A stretch of 64,000 bases of DNA from Symbiodinium natans. Taxonomy: Eukaryota > Sar > Dinophyceae > Suessiales > Symbiodiniaceae. Under the pieces are notes generated by a model. The model was not told where the DNA came from. It saw only the letters and a program-made list of their open reading frames with translations, and did no database searches. How positions within the stretch are numbered: position 1 is the stretch's first letter; the number at the start of each line of letters is the position of its first letter. Both the position numbers and the translations under genes were made by a program. Below are positions 11,610-22,916 of this stretch, in pieces. The stretch covers positions 854,657 through 918,656 of the forward strand of contig CAJNDS010000447.1 in the NCBI GenBank assembly GCA_905221605.1, read 5' to 3'.

Positions 11610-14600
11610 GCGCCACCTGCGATCGCGTCAACTGCTCGTGCCAGAACAGTACGTGACATCCGTTCGTTGGGAAGATGAACGGCATCAGACGCCTGCGACA
11701 AAAAGAAAAAAAGCAGAAGCCCGACGCAATGGGACAACCTGTCCTGACTGAAGGCCATCTGCACCACATCACCTCGGTACAAACTGCTCCCAAGCAGGAT
11801 CAACATGATGGCTCTCCCTTCTGCAAAAATGGACGATTAGAGAAGGCAAGGCGCATCCCAGCTCTGCCTCGAGCAAGGGCAGGATCGCAATTGTTCCTCA
11901 GCCAAATAGGACCCCTGGAAATCCCGAAGTCGGCTGCAATTGAGACTCCTCGGTGTCCTAGGTGGCAAGATGACCCCTACAAGGACTTCATGTCGCTCGC
12001 GCACGCATGCAAATCCAGCGACATGTGAACCCCTTCATCAGTAGCGCATCCTTTCGGGCAGTGCCTTTGATAAGGGGTTAGCGAACTCTACATCCGAAAC
12101 CCTCAACCCTGAGGCACCCCCTTCCCGCACAGCCAGCACCGCCGACTCATCCATCTTCCAGGCCGTGGCCACTGCGGCACGAGCCGCCCGAAACACCTCT
12201 CATGGTTACCAATGAACCCCCCCCCCTCCAACCTTACTTTCACAGCGGGACCTTGCAGGCACACATCAAAGAAGAACGGCGTGTTTACTTGCAGGGGGTC
12301 TTTGCGGAGAGGGTGAGACAGGGGGTGCTCCTTTCCCCAAAGCCCCTCCATGTCGCTGGCCTCGGTTTCGAGTCCCTTAAGTCGAAGCTCACCTTAAGCC
12401 CCGAAACTCCAAGACCCTCTAAGACCCTACAAAACTCAGTTCGAAACCCTACAGAACCTCTCTCAAGACCCTGAAATCTTGTTTCAGGAAGCAGCAGTCC
12501 TACCAGGGCCCCCGGTTGGCCTTCGAAGTTGGCTTCGCCAGCCAAGACTCCTCGTTTGTTTTGGGGCCACTCGCACTTCACCATGTGAAAATATGTGAAA
12601 GCACCCCACTCCGCAGTCACCAGTCGCGGTCTCACCGACATGTCGCCATCACAAGCCGAGCCAGGCAGGTTGTCTAGTCGCCAGCACATCCATCATCGAA
12701 ACATAGGAATAGTGTCAACAGGATGAGAAACTCGAGCCCTCATCAAAGAATGTCTAGCAGCCTAGCTGACACCTCACTTGGGTTTCGGGTTCAGGGCTCA
12801 TACCTCCGTCAAAGTGTCTCATACATCCGCACGAAGAAGCTGGAAGAGCCACTGACCCACTTGTCATGTCAACAGACGTTTGCAGATTGTCAGAGCAGAT
12901 GTCATGGGAGCCCCAAACATTAAAGCGACGACAGAAGGGGACTCCGCGACCCCCGGGAAGGGGAACAACGAAGAGCTACTAAGAGGAAGTACTCGTACAC
13001 TTGTATCATAGCCCGGCGGCCGAGACGGCGAGCTCCGCGATCTCCAGCTTGTTGCAACTGCGGCGCTTCGCAAACCTCTGATACCGCATAGATGATGGAT
13101 ATGAAATACATCTGCCCACTTTTTGTTCGCTTCAGCTGTATCCTAGTTCTGTGTTCCAACTGCACTGCGGCGAGCAGTCGCAACAGGAAACTCTCATGGC
13201 ACCAAGGAACTCATGCTGAAGATGCTGTTTCAGGCAGCTCGCCACATCTTCAGCGCTCTGGCCTGAACGTAGACATAGATCGAGGTTTCTTTGCTTTTTG
13301 CATCGGGCTTTGGGATGTCGCCCTGTCGCCCTTGCATTGCGGCTGGACTTCTGTGCTCCCCTGACACAAGGCCTGGGGTTGTGCGCACCGAAACCACGCA
13401 AGAGGCGCGATTCGCGATGTGCCGGCCATGCAAATGCTTTGGACCTGAGGGTTAAGGGTCAGCAGCCTCGACATTTCCAACTTCCATGCGAGAGCGTTCC
13501 CCACCTTTTCCGATCTCTGTGATGGAAATCGACGGCTGCAGCCACGTTCTCTTGAGTGCTTCCATGCCTCCGGCAAAAAACATACTTCCCGCATGCACCG
13601 AAAAGTGCCTACGAGGGCCCTAAATGTCCGTGCCCCCGTGCAGGCCTGGATTTTGGAAGCTCTGCAGCCATCCAGGTCCAGCTTGGCCATTGGGGAGGCC
13701 CAGCCTCTGGCAGATCTTCTCCACGGACATCCTCACTGCGCGGGGCATCGCACAGAGCATCGCGCCACACGTACAGGTGGGATAGTGGGATAGGGGGGGG
13801 GGGGGGGGGAGTTTCGAGCACTCAGGGCCGAGAGGCTGCTGTCCGGCTGCCGACAGGTTCACAAGGTCCTCCTCGTTGATGTTGCAGAGGCCTCCAGAAG
13901 CTCTCAAGGGCGTACATGTGCATATAGAACTCATGTACAACTCAAAAGACGCGTACAGCGCTTCGTCGCAGAAGGCGCATGACGGCTTAAGTACGTTGCT
14001 GCAAATAGGCGTCTGCTTTAGTCGGTACATATTTAGCTATGTTGGCTTTTTGTTAGTGCTGGTTAAGCTGGCTGCGTCCCGGTTTTGGCTCAAGGCTTAG
14101 AAATGTCGAAAGCCCTGTCTCCCGCAGATGTTCTCTTCTGCCTCTGGCAAAGGAATATATGCGCGGGGCATGTCGTCGGCTAGCGTGACAACACGTCCGT
14201 GAAGTTGTGCATGGACTTTGGTCTTCTTCCTCTCTCAGCTTATTTCTTGCTAGGCGCGGGGCCGAGTTTGTGTGTGTTGGTGTGACTCACGGTACAACAT
14301 GTACGTATACTAGAAACATCGCAGCCGTTACAAGGTGACACAAGGTGCAAGCCGCGGAGTGTAACGCGCCAGATTCGAAATGTGGGAATGTCGTCTGAGC
14401 TGGGCTCCCAGCTCTCTGTAAGCCCAGAGACCGTCGGAGCCCCGGAGGAGTCGGTCAAAGAGGAGATCAGGGCCATGAGGTCAAAGGTCGGCTCCTCAAT
14501 CAAGATGCCCAAATATGCCCAAGCATGAGTCTTGCAAATGGGCACTTGCAAACGGGCACCCCATAGCACTCCCCCCCCCCATTCCGCCACTTCGCCCCAC

Positions 14601-17600
14601 GAAAGAGAATCAAAGGTGTAGATGTTGCGGATTTCTAGTTTCAGTAAGACTTCGCAGACAATACTTTTAAACCTTTTAAACATTATGCATATAACGTCTA
14701 AATCCGACGCCGTATGAAAAGATGCAAACGGGGAGTCCGGATTCCCAATGTTGTCTCCCAGCTTGGATTCTGGGACATATATGTTCACTGTAATTGGTTC
14801 GTAAGTAATTGGTTCAACCCTACGCTGCGGTTATGCAGCTCACATCGTCGCTGGTGTTGCTCTATTTTTCACCGCAGTTTTGAACTTGTTTCAATATGTT
14901 TCAATCACTCCAACTCCAGCTGCACTCATTCCTCCAAAAGCAGTGTTCCGTCAGCGCCGAGTTGCCGGCAACAGCCCGCCGTTCACGCCGCTATGGAGGT
15001 CGCGTTCCCCGCCCTGAATGGCCACCTCCACGTCCAGAACCCCACGCATGCCGTAGCCTGAGATCTCCAGCTGAGTTACAGGGGAAGTCTACGAAGCAGA
15101 CCCCTTCCCTTCTTGTTGCCTGCAAAAATCCTAAACCATGCGGCCACATGCGCCACCTACCGAGGCTCCGGCACAAGCAAGGCCGTTCCTTGGGAGACTC
15201 GCCCTCTGCTGCAGTAGAGAGCGAATGCGGGAATGAGCGATTGCGCTCACTGCTATGATCGGAAGGGTTTCAAGCAACAGCAACGGCCTATAAGAAAACT
15301 AGGCGCAATCAAGGCTCGTCATCTATCCAGGATGAATTGTTGACAATAAGTCCGACAATGTCCCCTCGCAGCCAGCCATCGTTTCTTGCCTCTCGCACCA
15401 CCGCAAGCGTGTCGCTGGGGCAGCCACCTTTCATCGCGACGATTCTCTCTCTAGCTCATCTCACGTCAAACAGCAGCGAAGCAGCTGGTGCTCAGACTAC
15501 GACTTTCCTCGTGAGCATCCACAATGAACAGAACATTCACGGGACAGTCCTCCTCCTGCAAGTGCTCCGTGGCCCGAGGCTGTGCCAAGCATGAACTCTG
15601 CTTTCCACGTGTCATAGACGCGACCGGGCAAGCTGGTTAGCATTTGGCAGTGGCCTGTGCGGTCTCCATGTCAAACCCGGCCAGGCAAAAGTCCGAGGTG
15701 TCGCTCTGCTGCAGCAGCCTCCGAACTGCGAATATCTGCGCCAGCATCGGACCTGTCGGTCCGATTTGCTCCAAATCCCGGTATGGACATTAGGACTGCA
15801 CTACAGGGGGGTAGGCAGATGGCTTTGGCCGGCACCTTTGTTGTCGCTGACGCCACGACCGTAGAAGTAGCCGTCTTCGGCCCGCATAGTCCACGGATCA
15901 GAGGTCCATCCATTCCCAGCTGCAACGACATCATAGTGCGAGTACCTGGCGCTTCTTAGTATCAGTGCAAGAAAAACGCCAAGAGCGCTGCAGCTGCCGA
16001 GAATCACAGAGAGTCCCCCACACTCTCCCACACTTCGGTCGAGGTGCATGATCACCAGAGGTTTGTTCAGGTCCCAGCCACATCTGGCAACGACAGCCCC
16101 GTTGCAGATGCGCACCTTCGGCACTGTTGGCCTACGCTTGCCCCAGGTCGAGATGTGAGAGGGACAAAGCGACAGGGGTAACTGAAAGCTCCGAACCTTA
16201 AACAGCCGCGACTTTCTCACGAACTTCCAAGCGAAAGCCCTAAAGTAGCACAACAACAGACCTCGGAGTCTGAGAAAGTCCCACCGAGTCGCGAGCAGAG
16301 TTGGAAGGCATCCCGAAAGCTGCTGCAAAAGAAAGAACCCCTAAGCCCTTGAATGTTTGAGAATTTCCCGGGCCATTTGGTCGCAGGGGCACCACTCAAA
16401 GCTGGTGCGCACCACACAAAGCTGGCGCCGGGCTATGTTTGGTCACCACACAAAACTAGACAACGCTCGAGCTATTTGGTTGCAGGGCAAGCGTGCTCGC
16501 GGGCCATTTGGTCACAGGGGCAGGGGGGCACACACAAAGTTGGCGCGAGCTATGAAACCACACAAGACACAAGACTAGACAACGCTGGCGAGCTACTTGG
16601 TTGCTATTTGGTCGCAGGGGCACCACACAAAGCTGGCGCGAGCTATTTGCAGGGGGGGGGGGGGGGGACCACACCAAGCTTTATTAAAACTGTCGCAGGG
16701 GGGCGGGGGGGGGGGGCGGCGGGCGGGGGGGGGGGCACCACGCAAAGCTTTATCAAAACTGGGTCGGTGGGGGGGGGGGGGGGGGGGGCGCACCACACAA
16801 AGCTTTACTAAGACCGGCACGAGCTATTTAGTCGCAACGGGGGGCACCGCACCAAGCTTTACTAAAACTGGGGCGAGCTATTTGGTTCATCACACAAAGC
16901 TTTTTGTTTACTGTCGCGAGCTAGTTGGTCGCAGGGGGGGCACCACACCAAGTTTTATTAAACTTACTAAACTGGGGCGAGCTATTTGGTCGCACGGGGG
17001 GCACCACACAAAGCTGTATTAAAACTAGCGCGAGCTAAACTAAGACTGGCGCGAGCAGGGGAGGCACCACACCGAGCTAAGCTTCATCAAAACTGGCGCG
17101 AGCTATTTGGTCGGGGGGGGTGGGGGGGGGGGGGATGTGGTCGCAGGGGAGGCACGACACAAAGCTTTTATAAACCTGCAGACACCTACATTTGCCCGAA
17201 AGCCGCACAGGCGCCGTGGCCCCCAGGAGCTCCTCAAAGCGCCGGGCCAGCCAGGAGGCCGCCTTCTGCATGTCCGGCTCGAGCCGGCCTAGGGCTTCGT
17301 TTCCGGGATTTGCTCGTGTAAGGTGAAGAAGAGCGGTGGATATCAAAAGGAAGAAACAAAGGGGAGTTAAGCAGAGATTTCAAAAGGTTTCTTCTCGTGC
17401 TCTGTGGGGAGGCCGCTGATTGTGCCAGTTGCCTGGTGGGCTTGCAGGATTCTTTAGGCTGAAAGTTGCCGCCGCCCGCAGAACTAGGGGTGGCGGGGTA
17501 GTAATGCTCAAGCGCAGGTGATTTGGCAGGTTTTTTGGAGGGATTCCGAGCACACACTGGTCAGGAGTTTGGGGGAGGGAGGGTCAGAAAAGCTGCAAGT

Positions 17601-20600
17601 GGCTATCACTGGACACCGTTGGGAAGGTGACGAACTCGGCCAACAAGGTGACCAATTTCTGGAACTCAGCCGCATCCTGCAGCGCGCAAGTCCGTGATGC
17701 CAATGTCATCCAGGACCGTCTGCTTGGCATATCTGTGCCTGTGCCTCTGCCTCTGCCTCTGCCTCTGCCTCTGCCGCTGTCTCTGTCTCTGTCTCTGTCT
17801 GTGTCTGTGTCTGTGTCTGTGTCTGTGTCTGTGTCTGTGTCTGTGTCTGTGTCTGTGTCTGTGTCTGTGTCTGTGTCTGTCTGTGTCAGTCTGTTCTTCT
17901 TTCTTCGTTTTGTCTCGCCCCTTCCCCCGATCCGTTCGCGAGCGAAGCGGGGCCTGGAATGGTCTGCCTAAAGCCTTCGGTGTTAGGGGAAGCGAACCGC
18001 TTTCGCTTTCGACACTTTCGAGGTTCCAACTGGTCAAGCACTCCAAGAGCCTCCACGAATCAGACAAGCAAGCATGGCTCCTACCAGGGGTATGGTAAGT
18101 GGCCGGGCCGGTTTAAAATCGAGCTGTGATTGCCCTCAGGGTCCTCGTGGCCGCAGTCCTTCTTCTTGCAGAATCGCCCACAAACGCGGCTGGGCGGGGA
18201 CGTGAGTGGCCTGGACGTCCTGGTGCCCGTGCTTACGTCAAGGTAGGCGGCATGGATGGTGCCTGGGATCCCACAGCCAGGGTTCCGTTTGCGCGATGCT
18301 GCCACTGCAGGCCACAAGATGCCGTAAGCTCAGGACCGGAGTTGCAGCCGCCGATTACAACCCGAAGGGAGTAGCGTCCAGCCGACACTGTCGATGACAG
18401 CCTCCAAAACTTCTGGCAGCGCCCTCATGTCCAAGATTTTCCACTACCCGGAGCTGAACCCTAGGGTTTATGGTTACAAACCTAAGTTCCCGAAGCCGCC
18501 ATCCTCCCCCCAGACCACCTCATCCCGAGGGGGGAGACAGCCGCACAGCAGTTCGAGGTCGTAGCCAGCTCCCGGAGCAGCGTGGAGCGCTCCGCATCCC
18601 AGAGCCGGAGGGTTCCCACGGCGTCCCCTGCGACTTTGGGGAAAGAAGCCTATTGCAAGGAAGAAGCGTACCCCAACAAGTGCCCATAATTAGAATCCCA
18701 CATATGCGTCGTCCAGAGTCGTGCTTTACAAGATTGGCCTTGGGGGGCTTGCCAGGGTGGCGCTAGCTGGACTTCACTGGGCCTGAGATGACAACCGGCG
18801 GGCCCTCGCAGATGAGCCCCTGGTCCCCCAGCGTGGCCAAAGCCAGGATGGCTGCAGAGCAGCCGCCACGGCCTGTGGCAACGTCTGCTTTCTTGGATTA
18901 ACATGGCCCCCGCGCCACAAACAGCCCAGCCTGAGCCGAGAACAGCTTTGCTGCCGTGCTGAACTGAAGCGGCATCCCACACGCGAATTCGCCCATAGGC
19001 ATCTCCAGAGTAGAGGGCCTCAAAGTTCTTTCAAGTCTCGGCCCAGCACGAACACAAGAGGTAACAGGCCTTTGAAGTGGCGCAGGCGGCCAAAGCCAGG
19101 ACGGGCCCGCCATGATTGAAGCAGCACACGGCCTGACCAGCGAGGGACAGGAGACAGGCCATCCGGAATTGAAAAAAGCAACAACACTACGACTGATCAT
19201 GATGTATTTGCAATTATTTGCAGTTTACAAGAAATAACAATAACAATACTAATGCGAAAAATAATGAGCCCAGCCTACCATAGTAGCAACAGCAGCAAGA
19301 TCGGCATTCATAACAATAGTTCCATCCGCTCGTGCCTTGCCCTTGTCCCAGAAGACGATGCGGCCATCCCCACCGCCAGATGCCACGACGCCACTCAGCG
19401 GCTCCTGGGCCACGCAGTGCACGAAGCCCATGTGCCGGTGCTGGCACGTCTGCAGGAGCTCAAGGAGGCTGTGGTGACCTCAACACCGTTGTTCATCGCA
19501 AAAGGCCACCCTGGAGCCCGGTGAAATCTACTCATCACCCCCCCCCGGGCAGCAACGGAGGGAGTCACTTTGGGACGACCCCGGCAGTAGCGAAAAAGCA
19601 AACCTCGTCTCTCACGGAAGCAGAACCTGTCGCACTCAGAATGCTGCGTGCATCTCACTTTGAAACTTCACAGGAATATAAGCCGGCCGAATGAGCAGCA
19701 GCGAAGCAGCGAAGGGGCGCAATCATGTGAACCCGGCAAAGGACTCACAGGAGCAAAGGCGACACCGTCGCCCACAGAAAGGAACGGAGCCAAGGGCAGG
19801 GGGAGCACGGCAGGACTTACGACATTCAGCATCTGGGTGTCTGCCAGGTGGCTGAACTTGCTGGGCCCACCGGGACCTGGGGGAGTACACGGCTTCTTCT
19901 TGGCCAGGTCGATGTTGAAGGTGTAGTGCCTGGAAGTCTTGCAGAATCTTGTAGAAAATTGTGTAGAAAGGGAACAGAGAGAGGACGGAGGCCAAGCTGT
20001 GGGACGAGCCTGGTGGTTCGGGTCCGGGTCTTTGCCTGCAGCAGCTTCACCCACCCATCCAGTAAGCGGAGACAGAACAGGTTGGTGCTCTGAAAGCCCA
20101 AGAACACCTCAGCACCACGCGACCCCTTGCATAGTTTTGTCGGCATAGTGTGGATTTGATACTTCCAAGTGCAGTTCCAAGTTGCCGTTTGCAAGCTGCC
20201 GGCGATGCTCAGGAGGTGTCCCTGATTGGGTGCGAAATGGAAGCCTCGAAGCATCTCGAAGCATCTCAGACACATGACTACGCGCGAATGCGGCCCAACT
20301 GCATTCAGGGTGCAGAAAAGGCAGGGCACGCTCGTCTCATCATCACAGGGCTCCTTGACCAAAAAAACTATCGTACTCATGTGTCAAAAAGCAATTTCTG
20401 CATGACATAAAAGGCCAGGCCAGACGTGGGCTTAATGTGCGCAACTTGCGACAGGCGCCTTGGCCTGGAGCAGGCTGGTCACATCCCACACGCGCAGTTC
20501 GTTGATGGACGTGGAGAGCAGCCTCAGAATGGCGCAGGTCAAGGGAAGAACCTGGAAGAACTGCATGCTGCCTAAGTTGAAGCCCATTTGAAGACAACAT

Positions 20601-20794
20601 TTGATGCCGGGGCGCAGGTCCAAGGTGGCTGCCTTTGGCACGCGAGAGGCCAGTATCTCGTTGTCGTTCAATTTCAGCTTGGCCACACCTGCCCCAAATC
20701 ACAGCACTTGGAGATGCGAACCAACATCGCGCAACAGCAGGACACAGCACAGGTGCGCTTGATTGGATCGAAAACAAGCGCGGGAGAGAGAGAC

Positions 20795-20825
<31 letters not shown>

Positions 20826-21847
20826 GGGAGAGACAGAGAAAAAGAGAGACAGAAAGAGAGAGACAGACAGAGAGAGACAGACAGAAAGTGAGACAGAAAG
20901 TGTGCGGGAAAGTGAGAGGGAGAGAAGAAACCAGATCGGAAATCTGCAAGGGGACGAAGGTTAGGGTTCCAAAGCGTGTGAGAACAATTCAGTAGCTTCC
21001 GCACTACTTGTGAGCAAGCAGAAGCAAAACCCGCGAGCAGAAGGCCCGGCCGAAACGAAACCAAGGTGCATGCTACAGCGCTCGGTTTAAGCGAGCTGGG
21101 AACAGGGCGTCAAGAGTCAGGGGATGCGTCAGAAGAGCAACCCGGGAGAGAGGGAGGGAGACATGGACAGAGGGCTGCGATGCATGAGTACGGGCCTTGT
21201 GCGGCCGCCATGGCACGGCCCTGCCTTGTGTGGCAGGCAAGCATGGGAAGAGTCGGAGTGCCATACAGCAAAAGCCTTCGGATGCCTTACGCGCGTGTCT
21301 GTTGCTTCCGAGAAGCAAGTCCTCCGAGCGCGCGCGGAGGACACCGAAGGGCGACGGCTCAAGTTCCGTCGGAGTTCGCGGCGACGCCAGTGCGCTCTCC
21401 GCGGGGCTGCCCAAACTTTCCTTGGATGCATTCAGGGACACGTCGTAACGCGAAGCCCTGCTGCCTTCTGCAGGCCTTCCGGACTTAACGTCGCCTGCCG
21501 AGCATCCAGTGGCGACTCGTCACCACGATGCGACGAGCTCGGAGTGTCCTTCTGGCGGAGCTACCCCAACATCCAACAGCTAAGTCAGGGTGGCAGGAGC
21601 TGACGCTCAGCTGCTGGCGCTCTCTTTCGGGATGAAGAGCCTCAAATGTGCCGGTGGGCCGGCAATGCCGCTGCTCAACATCACTAAGTAAAACATCACT
21701 GCGGCAACTACGAAAATTCCGGGAACAACCTATAACAGCACTCAGCCCCCAGCATTGACAGCACCGGTCCACTGGCTTGGCTGTGATGCCGTACAGCCAA
21801 CGCTTGGCCTACATGAAGACGGCCCCGGGATATCGCAACAACAACGT

Positions 21848-21901
<54 letters not shown>

Positions 21902-22090
21902 CAACAGCAAGGCGGCATGATGTCTTCGACGCCCTCGTTTGCACTACACACACTCACAAAAACCAAGCCTTCATCACTGTCGAAAAAACGCAGGGCCCCG
22001 TCCATGGAGCCAGCCACAAAGAGGCTATCCGACAGGGGCGCCAAGCAGTTCACATCCCCAGAATCTGAAGTGGCAGTGATTGACATCCAG
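11610..22090 (-). CDS. Dug2-like protein: WD40 repeats followed by M20 metallopeptidase
   Basis: WD40 exons come first: about 22090-21925 (LFVAGSMDGALRFFDSDEG), 20560-20430 (INELRVWDV), 20115-20030, 19435-19260 (VVASGGGDGRIVFWDKGKA) and 18640-18530 (GTLRLWDAERS). M20 exons follow: 17687-17605 (LLAEFVTFPTVSSDS), 17300-17195 (QKAASWLARRFEELLGA), 16125-16045 (VVARCGWDLNKPLV), 15955-15835 (YSHYDVVAAGNGW to GRGVSDNKG), 15595-15500 (NVLFIVDAHEES), 15400-15308 (GLIVNNSSWIDDEP), 15062-14985 (YGMRGVLDVEVAIQGG, then LHSGVNGG), 14520-14405 (IEEPTFDLMALISSLTDS), 12200-12110 (AVATAWKMDESAVLAVREGG) and 11722-11610 (ASDAVHLPNERM). The metal ligands His of SHYD, Asp of VSDNKG and His of AVHLPNE, and the EE pair of the catalytic loop, are visible. 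The last exon follows a clear polypyrimidine tract and CAG. WD40 plus M20 is the architecture of yeast Dug2, a cytosolic subunit of the glutathione-degrading complex. It could also be a relative acting on other gamma-glutamyl or dipeptide substrates. Exons between 14.4 and 12.2 kb are unresolved. Confidence 0.82.
16357..17170. repeat. G-run-rich tandem repeat in an intron of the M20 gene
   Basis: About 14 diverged copies of a 40-70-base unit containing CGAGCTATTTGGTCGCAGGG, then CACCACACAAAGCTTTA and TAAAACTGG. Many copies carry runs of 9-19 G, for example near 16652, 16710, 16770 and 17115. It lies between the M20 exons at 17300-17195 and 16125-16045, so it is intronic. The plus strand is the non-template strand of that gene's antisense. 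Confidence 0.88.
17735..17895. repeat. CTGCCT/CTGTGT hexamer microsatellite
   Basis: (CTGCCT)n, then (CTGTCT)n, then about 20 copies of (CTGTGT). It lies just upstream of the first M20 exon on the minus strand, in the interval between the WD40 and M20 exons, so it is probably intronic. Confidence 0.92.
20785..20905. repeat. GA-rich microsatellite
   Basis: (GA)n interrupted by ACAGA and AAAGA units. It lies between WD40 exons of the minus-strand gene, so it is probably intronic. Confidence 0.9.
21849..21912. repeat. CAG/CAA trinucleotide repeat next to a WD40 exon
   Basis: About 20 CAG/CAA triplets. On the minus strand the WD40 exon frame would run into poly-Cys (TGC), which is unlikely protein, so the exon probably ends before 21915 and the repeat starts the intron. 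The plus-strand poly-Gln frame has no other support. Confidence 0.88.
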
Positions 22091-22916
22091 ATGTCCTCGA
22101 AGCATGACACAATGCAAAGGTTGCGAGGGATCCCTGCCTACAGGTCCTACAGGTATGAGTTTATGTGACAGGCCCTACCCCTGGCTACACCATGGTGAGC
22201 TGCCCCGTCTTCACCCGACGTGTTCACCCCACCCATGCTTGGAAATGTTCTGGTCGCTCTGCTTCACTGGACCCATTCGGACCCATGCCTATCTGAGGTT
22301 GAGACCCCAATCAGTTTGAACCTTATCCTATCTGAGTGTCTTGACCGTCGATAACGGCCCAACTCTCCTGATGGGTGTCCGGGATCTCGCTCCTGAGGTG
22401 TTTCTTGTCAGTCGATGCAAACGTGGCGTTGACCCCGGAATGCAGACAAGTTGCGCAGCTTCCGGCGATTCGCCAACCAGTAGGTTCTTGGCGGCTTTTG
22501 GCGCTGATTCGACGCCTGTTTTGTGCTTACATTAGCTTCTGGATGTTTCGGGCGGTCAAGGTTCACATCATTCTGCCGAGATGCCCGTGAGAGCACTCAG
22601 ACCAACTACCGGCCCACATTTCAGCGGAAACATCAATGTGTCAATCGCCTGGCCTCAGCTCAAGCTAGAGTCGCGTCAACACCAGTGGAAACTGAAAGCA
22701 AAGCATGGGCAAAGTCACAGCGCGAACCTGGGTCACGTTTCCCCCCGGGACGGCCCGAAAAAGCGGGCCACAACAGGTGAACAAATATGACTTTTACATC
22801 ACCTCATCGGTGATGAGCATGTGTGTCCACGTACGTCCGTATGTCGTGCAGACGTTTCTGATCGGTTGGGGCTCTGGATTCTTGACGCGAAGCGTTCACA
22901 CAACTCTTGCCATGCT

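Noticed and set aside
21755..22168. Plus-strand frame with a poly-Gln tract
   Set aside because: The CAG repeat lies beside a minus-strand WD40 exon. The plus-strand flanks are antisense of that exon.
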